Below, piece after piece: positions 32,852 to 45,400 of a stretch of 64,000 nt of DNA. The DNA is from Copromyces sp. CBS 386.78 (taxonomy: Eukaryota > Ascomycota > Sordariomycetes > Sordariales > Sordariaceae), in the NCBI GenBank assembly GCA_030685235.1, contig MU839137.1:186001-250000 (forward strand), in the 5' to 3' direction. A model generated the notes under the pieces. The model saw nothing but the letters and a program-made list of their open reading frames with translations. It made no database searches and was not told the DNA's origin. Every line of letters starts with the position of its first letter. Positions within the stretch are counted from its first letter, which is position 1. A program made the translations under genes and the position numbers.

Positions 32852-35800
32852 TTGAAATCGATATTGAAGGATCCTAGTCAACCCGCTAGCCTATACCATA
32901 TACGATTTGCACTAGGTACCGCCGCGCCCGCATTTATATTAATTATACCCCCTAAACGCTCCCTCCCCGATAACGATAATAATTTCCGACGGTCGAAGCG
33001 GCTCTTACAGCTTAGTACCTACGTAATTCGAACAAATACCGTATTTAAAGCCGGAAATATAAATGATATTAGCGATAAGCGGGCGGGGGATATAGAGGCG
33101 ATGATAAGTGGCGCTATTGCTTTAAAGACTCCTTAACTAGACTAGCCTAATCTTAGAATTATATTCGTTAATAATAATAATAATAATAATAATATAATAA
33201 AAGGTAATAATACTATTAAATTTACGAAAGTAAGTATTGCGGGTAAATAATTTATTGGCTATATTTCATTTATACCCGCTAACCCTATACGGCGTATTAT
33301 AATCCGACCGCCTATTATTATTGCTTTTCTAATTATTTCGATTTCGTCTATTCTTCTAACAATTACCTTATCCTTTCGAATTCCCGTTACCTTATTTTTT
33401 CAAATTCCCGCTATTATTCCCGCTTATATTTAAACTCTTTACGCCCCGGCGCGCCCTTGGGTTAAAAAATAATTGCCGCCTCCCCGTTACGAAACCCCTA
33501 TCGAAGATAAAAATAGATTCCGTTGCGTAATAATTATAAGTAATAGTAGGAAGGACGAATATCCGCCTCTATTTTAAATATTATAAGTATTATAAAGTGA
33601 GGTTAAAATTGTTGAGGTAGCGCTTTGTATTTATACGGCGCTCGCTAAAAAATTATATAAACCGAAGGTAGTACTAGTACTGCCCCCGGCGCTCCGGGTC
33701 CCCGACTATTTTAATATTTTACTTATATATAACGGTATATAGTTAGTAAATAGGAATTTTAACAACCTCCTTATAAAGCCTAGTAAATTACCTACTTTCA
33801 TTTCGAATAACCGTATACCTATTAAAAAGGATAGTTCTAGTGAGGTCTATCTAAATAATTATAATTTTAGTATTAGGCTCTTAACTAAATTACGGCGTAT
33901 TAAGAATAACCTTATAAAAATTATTCGTAATAAGTATAATATTATTGGTATAAATCCCTATATTATTATATAATATATAGATTAGGCGGCTAATATATAG
34001 GAAATGAATAGGAAAGGTATAATATTCTTTTAAGACTGTATTATTTTTAAGAGAGATAATTTAGTTACGCTATTTAGTAGTAGTAATATTTTAAAGGTAA
34101 TAATTAGTTTCGTAGGGTAATTAATTGAACGATACTTTTTTACGATTATAGTTTACTTCCGTATTATTAGCGGATTCTAGTGGTAAAATAATTCTACTTC
34201 TATATTTAGTACGCTTACCCTATCGTAAATCGCTTCCTTTATAGAATAGTTAATTAATTACGGTATTTCGTAATTAGAATTATAATTATAATATAATTCC
34301 CTTTACCTACCTTTTCGCTAGCCCTTTTACTAGCTTTTTATATTTACCGCCGCGTTTACCGCCACGCCTACTAGTACTTCTAAGTACTTAAAGATAGCTG
34401 GTACCGGCCGTAAATTAACGACGAATTCAATATTATACGAATTTAAGGATAGGCGTAATCGTAATTGCGAAGTATAAAAAGAAGGTAGGGAATTTACTAA
34501 TCTATTATATAATAAGCTAATTAAAATATAGGGGTATAATTTCGTTCGCAAATATAAAAATTACTATAAAGGGTAAAAATATTATTAGTATTATATCTTT
34601 CCTAATTAAAAGTACTATTTTATTTTAACAGTAAAGGATTTTATTATTTAAATTAGCGCTATTATTATTAAATAAATTATAATTAATTGACCTCTACCCG
34701 AAATAACCTTACGGTAGTTTAATTCGTTTTAATAGTTATTTATCTCTTTCGCTGGCGCGCTAATATTTAAATAATTAAATAATTAGTAATTTTAGCCGTT
34801 CGTACTATACGCTATCCCGGGTACGAAACGTAGTGGCGGTATAAGGGGTTTTATACCCATACTTTAAATTTTTAATTTTAACTTCCAAAATAGTTATTAA
34901 ATTAATAGTAACGCGTATAGGGTTAAGAGTAATAATAATAGCGCTAGAACATTCCTTGCCCTACTTCCTATACTTGCGTTTAACGAATATAGGGGTATAA
35001 ATATAGGTACGATAGGTATAGGATTATTAAAATTTACGTTACTTACCTTACTTACGTTACCTAGCGGTATTAGCACTAGCACTAGTACTACCTCTACCTT
35101 TCGCGTTAGTAATAACCTTTAACCTTCTTTCCCTCTACTATTATTACCGCTAGACCAACCGCTTAATACCTATATTACCGATTTTATAAAGTAGTTAATC
35201 TTTAGATTCGCGCCGAGAATTAGTAAAAATAATACGTTGAAAGAGGCGCTATATAGCTTTAAAAATTCCCTTATATCCGGGAGGTTATTATTCTATAACG
35301 TACGAAACTTATTGCATTTATAGTATTTCGCCTATGGAATTAATGAAAGTATTTACGTCGTAATTAAAAAGGCTATTAAGGACTATTTCTATTTTGAGCA
35401 CAATTATATTTAGCGGTCGTTATTATTATTACCGTATAAAATTCTAATATTACGTAAAGTTCTAATACCGCGTAAGATTCTAATACTACGTACGGCTCTA
35501 GTACTATAACCGTAATAAATCCCCCCCCAAACCGTTAACCCTATAGAGCTATTATAACCGCGAAGTAAATATTCGTTTATTACTATTACGTATATTATTA
35601 ACCGTTTATATTACTAATAATTATATTTCTAAACTCCCTTTAAGATATAAACCTCGTACCCAACCGCAACCCTTCGCCTTTCAACGACTATATTTATAAT
35701 AATTTTATTTAAAATTATATAGACAAAGAAATTAACCCCGACGATAGCCTATATATAGACAATAACCCTACTATTAGCAAATAAGAATTTATTTCTATTA

Positions 35801-35930
35801 ACGACGACGACGACGACGACGATAAGGATAACGAATTCTAAGAAGGGGATTATATATACGAAGGGAAGCGAATTCTAAAGAGGGGGATTATATATATAAA
35901 GGGATTATTATATATAATAATATTATTTAA
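32852..35930 (+). pseudogene. Unidentified ruined reading frame in the TIR transposon
   Basis: A 95-codon piece is still open at 32852-33136 (contains R-F-A-L-G-T-A-A-P-A-F and R-R-S-K-R-L-L-Q-L-S), but it begins with TTG rather than ATG. Downstream, protein-like stretches with TAA/TAG in place of Gln continue (for example Y-N-F-V-R-K-Y-K-N-Y-Y-K near 34520-34570) to an Asp run encoded at about 35800-35822. I do not recognise the family. It could be an accessory gene of the transposon or a gene captured by it. Confidence 0.35.
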
Positions 35931-36089
35931 AGGATTTATAGTACTTTCAATACTTTCAATATTTCTAGTACTCTAAGGGTTTTCTCATTATTATTATTTT
36001 CTTTATATATTTGCAGTATTTTCTTATATTTATATTCGTTCCTAGCTACGAATTACCCCTAATTTCGATAATATTTATTTCGCTATATT

Positions 36090-37250
36090 TACTATATAAT
36101 CTAATATCTTATACTACTATACCCGTTATTTTAAATTCGTATAATTAATTTTTATATAGCGTATTATAATCTTTTATTTCGCTAGCCTCGTTAAATTCGT
36201 TAAAGGGTACATATACTTAGCGATAGTACCCTTATATAGTATTAATTCGCTGCCCTACTTCCTATATTGCCCCTTTAAAGAAGGCTTTAAACTCCCCCTC
36301 CTTTAGTCGATTACTGCTAGCGTACTAATATTGCCGCCTTATATATACCTTTACGTCGTTGAAGTATACTTCGATAGGGTTGAAATTAGGGGAATATAGT
36401 AGTAAGAATTAAAGTAAAATACCTCTATTATTATAAGTAATTTTAATAGAGGGATTTTTATACTACGACGCGTTGTTTATTACTAAAATACTATAGCGGT
36501 TGGGAAAGGGATTTATTTTAGGGAGCACTTCCTCTTCGAATTATATAATAAACCTAATTATATTAATTACTCCCTTATAATATAGTACGTCGATAAGGCT
36601 ATTAATAATTAACGTTAATAATAGATAAAATTGTTTACCTTTAATTAGGGCGTTATCTAATTATAGAAATATACCCTTTAGCGCCTATCCTATATAACGA
36701 ACGCTATCCTTCTTATTAATTCCAAATTTATTATAGAATACGTATATTTCTATTAAGAACTTTAAAACCTTCTATAGCTAATCGAATTTTAATAGATTGC
36801 TACGCTAAAAAACTTTGTAGGCCATCTTCTTATTCTTCTATTTCGAAGCCTTTAAATATTTCGATATAGTCGCTATCGATACATATATATTTAATTCGCT
36901 AGTAAGAAAGTGCTATATTTTATTAAAATAAAGGTCGGGTTTATATCAAAGGAGTTCGAGAACTTCTTATATATTAGTAAATTAAATACAACTTAAAGTT
37001 ATTATATATATATATTTATATTAACTTCTATAGCCTAAGGCGCTAGTATAATAAAGTTAAAAGGGGTACGAAGCTTTGGATATAGCTTATTAATCGTATT
37101 ATAGTTCTTCTTCAAGCGCTAGATCTATCGCTCGCTAATATTAACGGTTTGCGCGATTTTACGTAGATATTCGCTAGCGACCAATATTACGTAAATAGTT
37201 TACCGCTGCTGGCTATTTGTATAGTACGTTATAGTCGCAAGTATTATATG
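36090..37250 (-). pseudogene. Tc1/mariner-type DDE transposase, destroyed by RIP
   Basis: On the minus strand, around 36620-36680, a G-I-N-K-K-D...R-Y-I-G segment is followed by L-D-N-A-L-I-K-G-K-Q-F-Y-L-L. Then, near 36440-36500, comes L-V-I-N-N-A-S (from L-V-M-D-N-A-S, with the catalytic D now N) and, near 36360-36400, L-L-Y-S-P-N-F-N-P-I-E with V-Y-I-R-R after it. These are the second- and third-acid regions of Tc1-like DDE transposases of fungi. A helix-turn-helix-like N-terminus (A-Q-T-V-N-I-S-E-R) is visible near 37100-37160. Stops and catalytic changes rule out activity. Confidence 0.72.
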
Positions 37251-37356
37251 TCGATACAGTTTCAATTTCTAGTTAAAATAGTCAAATTTGAATGCAAATC
37301 GAGTATAAAACGACGGAGTTATCAATCTTTACGATCTGGAAAGTCGATGTTGATGC

Positions 37357-37421
37357 ATGTGTGTGTATCTGGCGGCCAGATGCAAAAGTGGGGACTGACA
37401 CCGTGCTTGCAAGGCACAGCG
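37357..37421 (-). repeat. Right terminal inverted repeat
   Basis: Complement of the left repeat. It retains GGCGGCCAGATGCAAAAGTG, the less mutated version of the inner end. Confidence 0.85.
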
Positions 37422-40418
37422 CTAACAAAGTAGCTTTGCACTACGCTGTTTTCGGTTGGCATTGCATTGATGGCGATTTGATCTCTACACCCTTCCCCAC
37501 GCCGCACTTTTGCTCTTACACCCCCTTCCTTCTTACACCATCTAGACTAACAACCAGATTGAGTATGAATTGGGAACGATGCCGCAGGAATCTGACATCC
37601 GTCCGTCAAGGTGAGATCAAATCCGACCCAACAGGCAAGGCTGCGACAATGATTGCTTCCAGAAAAACAAGATGTTGCAACGGCGGATTGCATTATCTGG
37701 TTGAACTCCTCGTGCAGCGACACTGCAATCCTACTCTACCATGCATTAGATATCACAAGGTTGCAAGCGCATCCCCGATTCGACAGCCTTATCGAGCGGC
37801 CGCCGCACCCCGTTTTCCATAATTCCCTCTCGAGGGTACAGCATAGCCGGCGTTTTCTCCCCGCTTCAAGTGGGATGAGGATATCTGAGGGCTGACTGTC
37901 GAGAGACATGGCTTTTTCGGTGACCAAGTATCACCCACACCCAGACAGCGGGAGGACGGTTCCTACGGGACAAAAGGCTCGCACATACCGATATCGACCC
38001 TGTTCTCCCATAACCACGCCGCATTGTGGTGCAGGACCCTCTAGACCCTTATTCTGGTCCCCTGACAAAAAGACCGCGAGTCAAAGGATCCGATCTGACC
38101 TGAGACGGTACACAAGATCATTGCAGTGCGGTTCTAGGTACACTAGAAAGCTGGTCCTGATGGGTCGAGACTCCAATACATGTTCCATCGCTGACAAGAT
38201 CCGCGATTCGTGCAACGATAACATTCACCGTTCAGCCATTGCTACCTACCAATTCACCGAGGCCAGCAGTGCCCTTACTGGGGGAGTCGGAATCTATCGC
38301 ATTGCAACATCGGACTCTACGAAATCCAACATCGCCATGCATTGCCTCAATCACAAAAGCTATAGCGAATCATCAACAGCTATAGTAACACTGCTTCCCC
38401 TGTACCTTGCTAATCGCGGAGTAATGGTTCTGGCATTCCGGTGCCTGCTTACTACTACGCTGCTTCAACATCCTTGTACTAGAAGACTTCCAGTTTAGCT
38501 CACTACTACAAATTCTCGGGTATATTGACCAAGACAAGTAGTCACAGCGACGAGCATTCGAAATACTACAACAGTATTACGCATGGCAGCTGAATTATTG
38601 GGCGTCTCTATATGATGTCAGCCAGCTCTCATCCAGATGGAGGTAAGCTTGCGTTGACTCGGATCAAGTCCTATGTGTATGAGTCCAGGATAGCCCCCGA
38701 CCCCAGGACACTATTCTCTGAACATGTTAATCAGCGTCTCTCTTGTAAGTGCATCTTCGTCGTTCCGACAGCTGAAGTCAAAAGGCCGTAGGACTGACAA
38801 ATGAAAGCCATCGTAGAGTCAATGCTTAGAGTCAAAACTACATGTAGCCGACAGCGGGCGAGCCAGCCAGCCATACTCGACCTTCACGACTTTAGGCATC
38901 TGCGAATGGCATCCTAGCTATCCCCAAGGAGTCAACTTGTGGACAAATGACCCCCATCAAGCCACCGGATAGACCCTTAATTGCATCAGATCCTAGTGTC
39001 TTGGCTGCGTTCCCTGCCGAGAATCAGGGAACAAAGGTTCTGTGCAGCAGAAAGGCCATCTCCATCAACTCAACTACCGCAAAACATCAATATCACCTAC
39101 ATACTTTTTCATCACATTCGCAAAGCCTTACATGAATCCCATCTCTCTGTCATCGTTGCCAAGGAGGATCTCCACGGGTTCTCTCTTCCCAGCTCCCCGG
39201 TCTCACTCACCCCTTCCTTCCTTCAAGCCGCCGCGGCCGCTGTGGCTTGTCTTCCACATCCGCATGTGTCGACCCCCTGCATGCTCTACACTACCGCCTG
39301 TCCCTGAATATTTGTCTCTCATCTCGTCAATATCTGCAGAAAAGTAAGCCGGGAACCCGGAAGTTGGGAATCCGGGCGGCGCGACCGGACCGGTAAGACA
39401 CTAGTCACATCAACTACAGGAGTTACGTGCATGCGTCCGGTGAACACACAGGTGCATGGGACTAACGACTGACGGACTCTCAAGACCATCGAATGCGCCT
39501 CATTCCTGCTTGAGTTGAACGAGTGGGCAATAGCTGAGAGGAGAAGGAAACTGCAATGAGCGAGTAGGGAGGTCTCGCAGGTTTTACCGTCCCGTCTCGT
39601 CTGTTCCCTAGGGAGCCAGGGAAGTGAACAGAATAGGCAGATCCTTCTGCCAAGTGTTCTGCTCGAGCTAGAGCTTAGATTTTGAAGAAGGTTCTATACA
39701 TGCATCTATCACATTCGGCACGCTGTCACTCACTCAGGAGTACCTACCTAAGGGTCCAAGGGTTTAACGAGCCGTTCAAGGGGTCCAAGTATCCATCTCT
39801 AAAGGTTCATGAACCGTGGGGGAAAGCTAGTGGCAGATCTGCAACTTTATCTCTCTTGGATCTCTTAGTCCTTTGCAAACAGCGGGACGGAAAGCGGCTG
39901 CCTCTACCTAGCTGGATTCAGGGCTGTTATGGTAAATTGGAGGGTCCTCCTCCGGCTTTTCCCTACGACGCGTTCAGTGCTGCCCAAGAAGTCTCTTCAA
40001 GAGGCTAGTGGGATGAGTGAGGTCCTACCTACCTTGCTAACACTACCTTGTGGGTTTGTAGGGTATTATTCCGGAGCAAAACCTGCTCGCCCGAAGGTCC
40101 CTTCCTGCTCCTCCTCCCGTTGCTCGTCGTGGCTGTTGAGGGTCAAGAAGAATGAAGGAAGGAGCAGTCTATATGGGGGTCACCCAGCTACCTCTAGGCA
40201 TTCCCATGTACACCAAGAACACAACCAAAAAGGAATCGGACTTCAGTTTCCAGTTTGAACAGATGTAAATACTCGCTGCTCCTAGATTTTCCGCAAAAAA
40301 ACAAGAAAAAAATAAGAAAGAAATCCATGCCTGTCCATCCATTCCTATCATCCACACCTAAGAGAAAACACTAGACGAAAAGTACTCCACCCACAAGAAG
40401 GCCAAAAAAAAAATGATA
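37422..40418. other. Intergenic region
   Basis: Normal composition resumes right after the transposon. A 196-codon frame with an ATG (37908-38498, +) is present but has no domain, homology I recognise or splice structure, so it is not called. Nothing else stands out apart from a local near-repeat of GGGTCCAAG around 39755-39790. Confidence 0.45.
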
Positions 40419-40520
40419 TGCCCAATAACAGGATTGAACTGTTGACCTTCGCATGGAACTTGATATTTCCGAAGAGGGAAGATATTAGTACGACGCTCTA
40501 ACCAGCTGAGCTAATCGGGC
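40419..40520 (-). tRNA. tRNA-Ile (anticodon AAU) with a 28-nt intron
   Basis: On the minus strand the gene starts GCCCGATTAGCTCAGCTGGT and ends CTGTTATTGGGCA. The 7-bp acceptor stem pairs GCCCGAT with ATTGGGC (one G-U), the D-stem is GCTC/GAGC, the anticodon stem is TCGTA/TGCGA (one G-U), and the T-arm is AACAG-TTCAATC-CTGTT. The anticodon loop is CTAATAA, giving anticodon AAU (isoleucine). Exon 1 is 40520-40483, the intron is 40482-40455, directly 3' of position 37, and exon 2 is 40454-40419 with discriminator A. CCA is not encoded, as usual in eukaryotes. Confidence 0.93.
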
Positions 40521-42475
40521 TTTTGGTTAGAAGCTCGCCATTTCGGTTGTGCTTATTATGTCGGGATTCCTCAACCAACATTCTCGGGGGATGCAGGTCC
40601 GAGTTGATGAGGGAAGGTGGGAAGGAAGGATTGAAGAAAAATGGGATGGGACGGGAGGAAAGAGGTGTGGATACTTTGCTGGATATCATGGATTGAATGG
40701 TGGAGTGAGTCACTCGGGGTTTCAAGAAAGTACGAACGATGTCTCGTTTGCTGCATAACGTTTGTGACTTCAAAAGTTTAGATGGAAGGTGGGATGGCGT
40801 GGTGCATAGAAGGAGGGATGAACGAAGGAAGGGACGACTGTGGATGGATGACTGGGTCTTGTACGGTGAGCGCTTCCTGTGATTCCCGTCCTAGTTGGAT
40901 GGAAGGTGGAGTGGTGTGGTGCATAGACCACCGAGAAGGGATGTATGTAAAATGAATGCCTCTATCCAGATGGAAATCAAACTCGCGGTGCATAAGATGC
41001 ATCCAATGTAGCAATAGGAATGACCTTCATTAAACCCATTGACTACCTACCTAGTTAAATTGGGTAAAGCTGTGTCATGCTCGTTTGTTCGCCCGAACGT
41101 CCATCAAACTGAACGGTGAAGTTATGACGGAGGGTGAGCGTATGCTCCGAGGTTCAACGCCCTTATCATTTTGCTCACTCACCTGTTGGGCAGAACAGAT
41201 ATTTGGTCAGTGTAGGTATGGTCATCGTTCAGTTGACGGTCTGAGTTAGGTATTCTAAGTAGGTAGGTTTCCTTCACGGGTCTACAATCATCTTCTTCGG
41301 AAGCCATCTCAAACGCGCTGAGACGACCCATTATCTACGAGACAGGAAAGACATCTCCAAAGCAGATGATCAACGAAAGGGTTCCGTAGACATATTAGCT
41401 GTTGACTTCGTCGGGACTGGACCAGAATGCAAACGCGGATGAAGCTGACAACCAATCCTATTGTGTTTCATGATCCAGTGTCCTGAGGAAGCCGAATTCA
41501 TCTGCCCAGTCAACAACTAGCCCTAAAGGTCAAAAGTCGGCGACAAGACTTGAGCAGATGAACATACTTGATCAGGTGAGCGAACATTAGTTTTAGAGCG
41601 ACAAACAATTACTATATAATCTTGATCATTTTCGTGTTATTTCTACCCGCTTACCGAATACCCTCATATATGTACTAACATCCACACCAACACCTTGCGA
41701 AACCGTCGTGTACGGAACAAACCAACGTCCAAAAGCGACGGCTCAGTGATTCCATCCAGCTCGTCAAGAAAACAAGGGTTGATAATATTCATCATACGTA
41801 TGTCTGCTGGTCTATTCCTAAGTTCACTGCGCTGTTCCTCGTATCATCAAATAGGTATCCTCTGCCCTTCCTCCATCGATCATGAGTTCCGCCTTCCAGA
41901 ACAATCTGTCTCCAAAGACCCCAAATATGGATCTGGCTCCCATCACCTCATTCCGTGTACCTTCTCCTCCCCATCGTCTGGTTTTTATCCCTCCTGCCTT
42001 TGCACCGAACAAGTCAAACTGACCGGCCCTCCTACCACCTGCGCTACGTCACGTCTTGTACCCTGCCAGTGATTTCCCAGTCCGCATCATTGCATCATAT
42101 CCTTGCAGAGGTAGGAGGATCTTTCCGTATCTTGTGCTGTGATTCGAGTCCTGTGCGTTACCACTCGACGAAAAGATCATGAGTTGTGTACCATCCCCTG
42201 TTGGCAGATTTCCTTCCAACAAGGCGATAAACCAAAACGATATAACCGCAAACCAGAAACTCCATATGCAGCTAATGAAAACCAAAACCCGACCGCGCTT
42301 GCTTTCTCGTCCCGAACTCCAAACGCTTTTGATGATGGCGGCAAAAAATAATGAAAGAATGAGTAATGCAAAAGAAAAGAGAAAAAAAGGGTCTAAACGG
42401 GTATGACGTGAAAATGAAAGCAGAGAGGCCTGAAGTTGGAAAAATAGCCCCCGTCCGTTGAGAACTAACCTGCTT
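40521..42475. other. Intergenic region downstream of the RING gene
   Basis: No gene is seen. It contains the 30-bp direct repeat at 40781/40898 and many GGAAGG/GGATGG-like purine runs (40600-40930). 42100-42475 is probably the 3' untranslated region of the minus-strand RING gene. Confidence 0.45.
40781..40927 (+). repeat. 30-bp direct repeat pair
   Basis: GATGGAAGGTGG followed by GTGGTGCATAGA occurs at 40781-40810 and 40898-40927 with three to four mismatches. The 87 bp between them is also purine-rich. Confidence 0.65.
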
Positions 42476-45400
42476 CTACGGCTCTGAGTGGCGACGCTGA
42501 CCCCCCCTCTCAAGTAATGAGTCCAAATAACTGGGAGGATCAAGCGAAGGGACTTGGGAAAAAGAGCGAGGCCGTGGTTGATAAGAACGAGGCAGTTGCG
42601 GCGAAGCAGGAGGCGATTGTTGAGAGGAACGAGGCGATTGTTGCGTGGAACGAAACAGTTGCTGCGAAGAATGAGGCGGTTGTTGAAAAAACCGAGGCGG
42701 CGGCTGAAAATAAGGCGGCGGTTGCTGGAGTTCCTGGGAAGAAGGAGGCGGGTGGTGAGGACTGATGATGTCAACAAGGCGGGCCCAATTGGGGCCATGA
42801 AAGGAACGAACGACATTGCTGCTGCCAGGCACGTATATAGCCGGAGGCTCAGGAAATCCGGGAGGCCGCTCTGGTAGGAAAGGCTGACCGTTCGGTCCAG
42901 AAACTGTTTCCTCAAATACTTGGGCACCCAAATCTGAATGCGGATTTTCTTGTGAAGTCTGAGCATCCTGTCCAGAAACGGTGCGCTGCCTTTGTGGCCA
43001 AACTCCAGCACGATGTGCAGCAGCGAGGGCCTGGTTTATGCGCTGAGCACGAAGCCTATCGTCCTGCTCCTCTTGTAAGGCCTGAGCACGAAGATTATCG
43101 TCGTGTTCCTGTTGTAAAGCCCGAGCATTTTGTTTAAGAGCAGTGAGTAGCACTACTTCTTCTCTAGCACGCTCTGCTCTTTCTATAGTAACGAGTCGCA
43201 TTGCTTCTTCTGCAGCACGTCGCCCTTCTGGTTCTTCAGCAGCAGCGACTCGCTCAGCGAGGTGTCGATTTAGCCTTTCTTCAGCAGCGAGTCGTTCTTG
43301 TGTCATAGTCGGAAGTTCCATAGGCGGAAGCCTATGTCTACCTCTGACCCCTCTCCTGGCCCTCCGGTTCGAGGAAGCATGGTGCCTGCACACCTATTGA
43401 GGCCATTGTCTACCAGAACCAGGAGGGGTGAAAGTAGAAGAACCAGGGAAAGTGTTGTCGCCGGGATACGGGGGTGCAAGAGGCTGGTCACGCTGTTCAA
43501 GGATAGCTGGCTGCCCTTGTGCGGGACCCCTCATGCTGGGGACCTGATCAGGGAAGGCATGATCACGATTTGAAGGTCCAAAGCCGAAGGACCCCTCCTC
43601 ACGGAGCATCCATGGAGGTGCTGGTTCGGATGTGTAGGATGCCGCCGGTGGTTGTTGGGGGAGAGAGGGCGTCTGGTTCGTATTGGCGCTTCTGTAGGGA
43701 TTGTCGCTATCCGAGGCAGGCTGAATCACGAAGAAGGTTGTCAATAAACTTTTTCACAGGAGAGCGGTTACAAGATATGCCAACGAGGGGAAAATTAGAC
43801 TAACCCGTTCACGAGGTGGGCGTTGATTGCTTTGTGCAGAAGGTCCAGATGATGACTGTCGCTGGTGCAAGGTACCATGTCTGGCTCCCCGTCTCGTGGT
43901 GCCTGTATTTTCCGAAGGGGGTGATCGCCGACCTCCCGCTTGCCATGCCCTGGGGCCACTGTACCTCTCATTAAGCTGGACCATGTGACGAAGTAACTCC
44001 TGCTGCCTGCCAAGATGTCAGAGCAAGAAGTTGTACGACTGCAGGGCAAAACTTACGCTCTATTACCATGCCGCCTGAAGTGGCCACTGTCCAGAAACTC
44101 CCTTATAGACTGGGCACTAGCCTGAGTGTATATCTGCTGTGTAGGCAGCTCAGCTCGACAGTACGGGCAGCTGTTCGAATCTTGAAACCACTTTTTGATG
44201 CAATGTTCGCCGAAGACATGTTTGCACATGGGAATGCGTAATGGCTGCTCTGTAACGCCCTCCGGGCTCACGGTACCGTAATCGTTGTAGCAAATATCGC
44301 AGACTGAAAAGTGTAAGTTAGACTCGATAATTTTGGCGACACAAGGACATTATGGCAACTTACTCCGATCGGTTTCAGGCAGGTCTGCAACATTCACAGG
44401 TTCAAGGCTTTCTATCGCCTTTTTAGACGCTACCTTCTTGGTACTTTGTCCGCGCGCCACCTGCCGTGCCCTGACCATTTGGGCTGCTCTTTCTTGAAAT
44501 TCGGCTGCTCGTTCTTCCAATCGGGCCGCTTCTTCTTCACTGATTGATCGGCGGCCCGGTATCTCGTCTGGCAAGTCCAGATCGTCGTCACTGAAGCTGT
44601 CTGAGCGATGAAGAGCTCTCACCAAGTAGTCTCGCATCTCTGTTCGCATCTCGGGGTAGGCAGGACCACGTGAGAATGAAGTCGATTGTCCAGCGGGGGG
44701 TCCGGTATTGGACGCTGATGCCGAAGTGGGAGCAGATGCAGAGGCGATGGCGGAGCCAGAGCGGGACTGAGTATCGGGAAGTGGTGCAGCTGTGTTGGCC
44801 AATCCGGAGCCTGGCCGTTGGCGAGACGGTCGGTGAGTGCTCGATGACGAGGCCTGGGGCCCCTGGGAACTCGGGGGGACCTGAGGAGGCTGGAGGGCAT
44901 GGGACAAGTCATTGCCGCTTTCGGTTGGATTCGACATGCCTGACGAACGATATGGAGGGAGCCTTGAGCGAGGCTCGGGGGCAGGAAGCCTGATGTGGCT
45001 ACCTGTCGACGAGGCCGTAGTAGCTGGGGGTGCTGGTTGAGGAGATTGATGCGAAGGCTGGCGACGATGACCAGGCGGGGGGTGGTAGGAACCGATGATG
45101 ACACCGGTTATGGGGCGTGTGTGACGAAGACCCCAAGGATCTGGGTCAGGCAGTACTTGGCTGGGAGTAGAGGTACTGTTGTTACCGAGGGCGGCCAGGT
45201 GGTGAGGATGCAAGAGTGCCCGTGGGCTTGAAAGTGAACTTGAAAACATGTAGCCTGGTTCTATGGGCGAGAGACCGGGTGGTGCAGGTGTTGATGGCTC
45301 TGGTGGGAAGGGGAATGCAGAACGGCTCTGCCCCTGGGGCTGTTGAGGTGTCCAGTGGCCAGACTGTATCGGTCCCGAGCCTGAGCCACCAACCTGCGGG

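Larger units (their letters stand above)
32670..37421. mobile_element. 4.75-kb DNA transposon with 65-bp terminal inverted repeats, Tc1/mariner-type, RIP-mutated
   Basis: Perfectly opposed terminal repeats lie at 32670-32734 and 37357-37421. The first 40 bases (starting CGCTGTGCCTTGCAAGCACG) are identical and the rest differ only by transitions. The interior is AT-dominated and nearly free of CpA. The minus strand next to the right end carries a DDE transposase remnant, and the plus strand from the left end carries a second ruined frame. No clear target duplication is seen (CG lies at each end, inside the palindromic junction; TA is not present). Confidence 0.8.

Noticed and set aside
35800..35822. 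GAC trinucleotide run, considered as a microsatellite
   Set aside because: It lies in frame at the acidic end of the unidentified transposon reading frame, so it is treated as part of that remnant.
37908..38498. 196-codon plus-strand frame with an ATG
   Set aside because: Ser/Thr/Arg-rich without domain, signal or splice features, and located next to a transposon end. Could be a lineage-specific gene, but the sequence alone does not support it.
42517..42765. Plus-strand frame rich in N-E-A-V repeats
   Set aside because: It is the antisense reading of the Pro/Gln/Ser repeats of the RING gene; low-complexity repeats keep several frames open. No ATG context or splice support.
42049..43011. 320-codon minus-strand open frame
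   Set aside because: It lies in another frame over the last exon of the RING gene; its Leu/Arg/Phe-rich translation is the shadow of the Pro/Gln repeats and their flanks.
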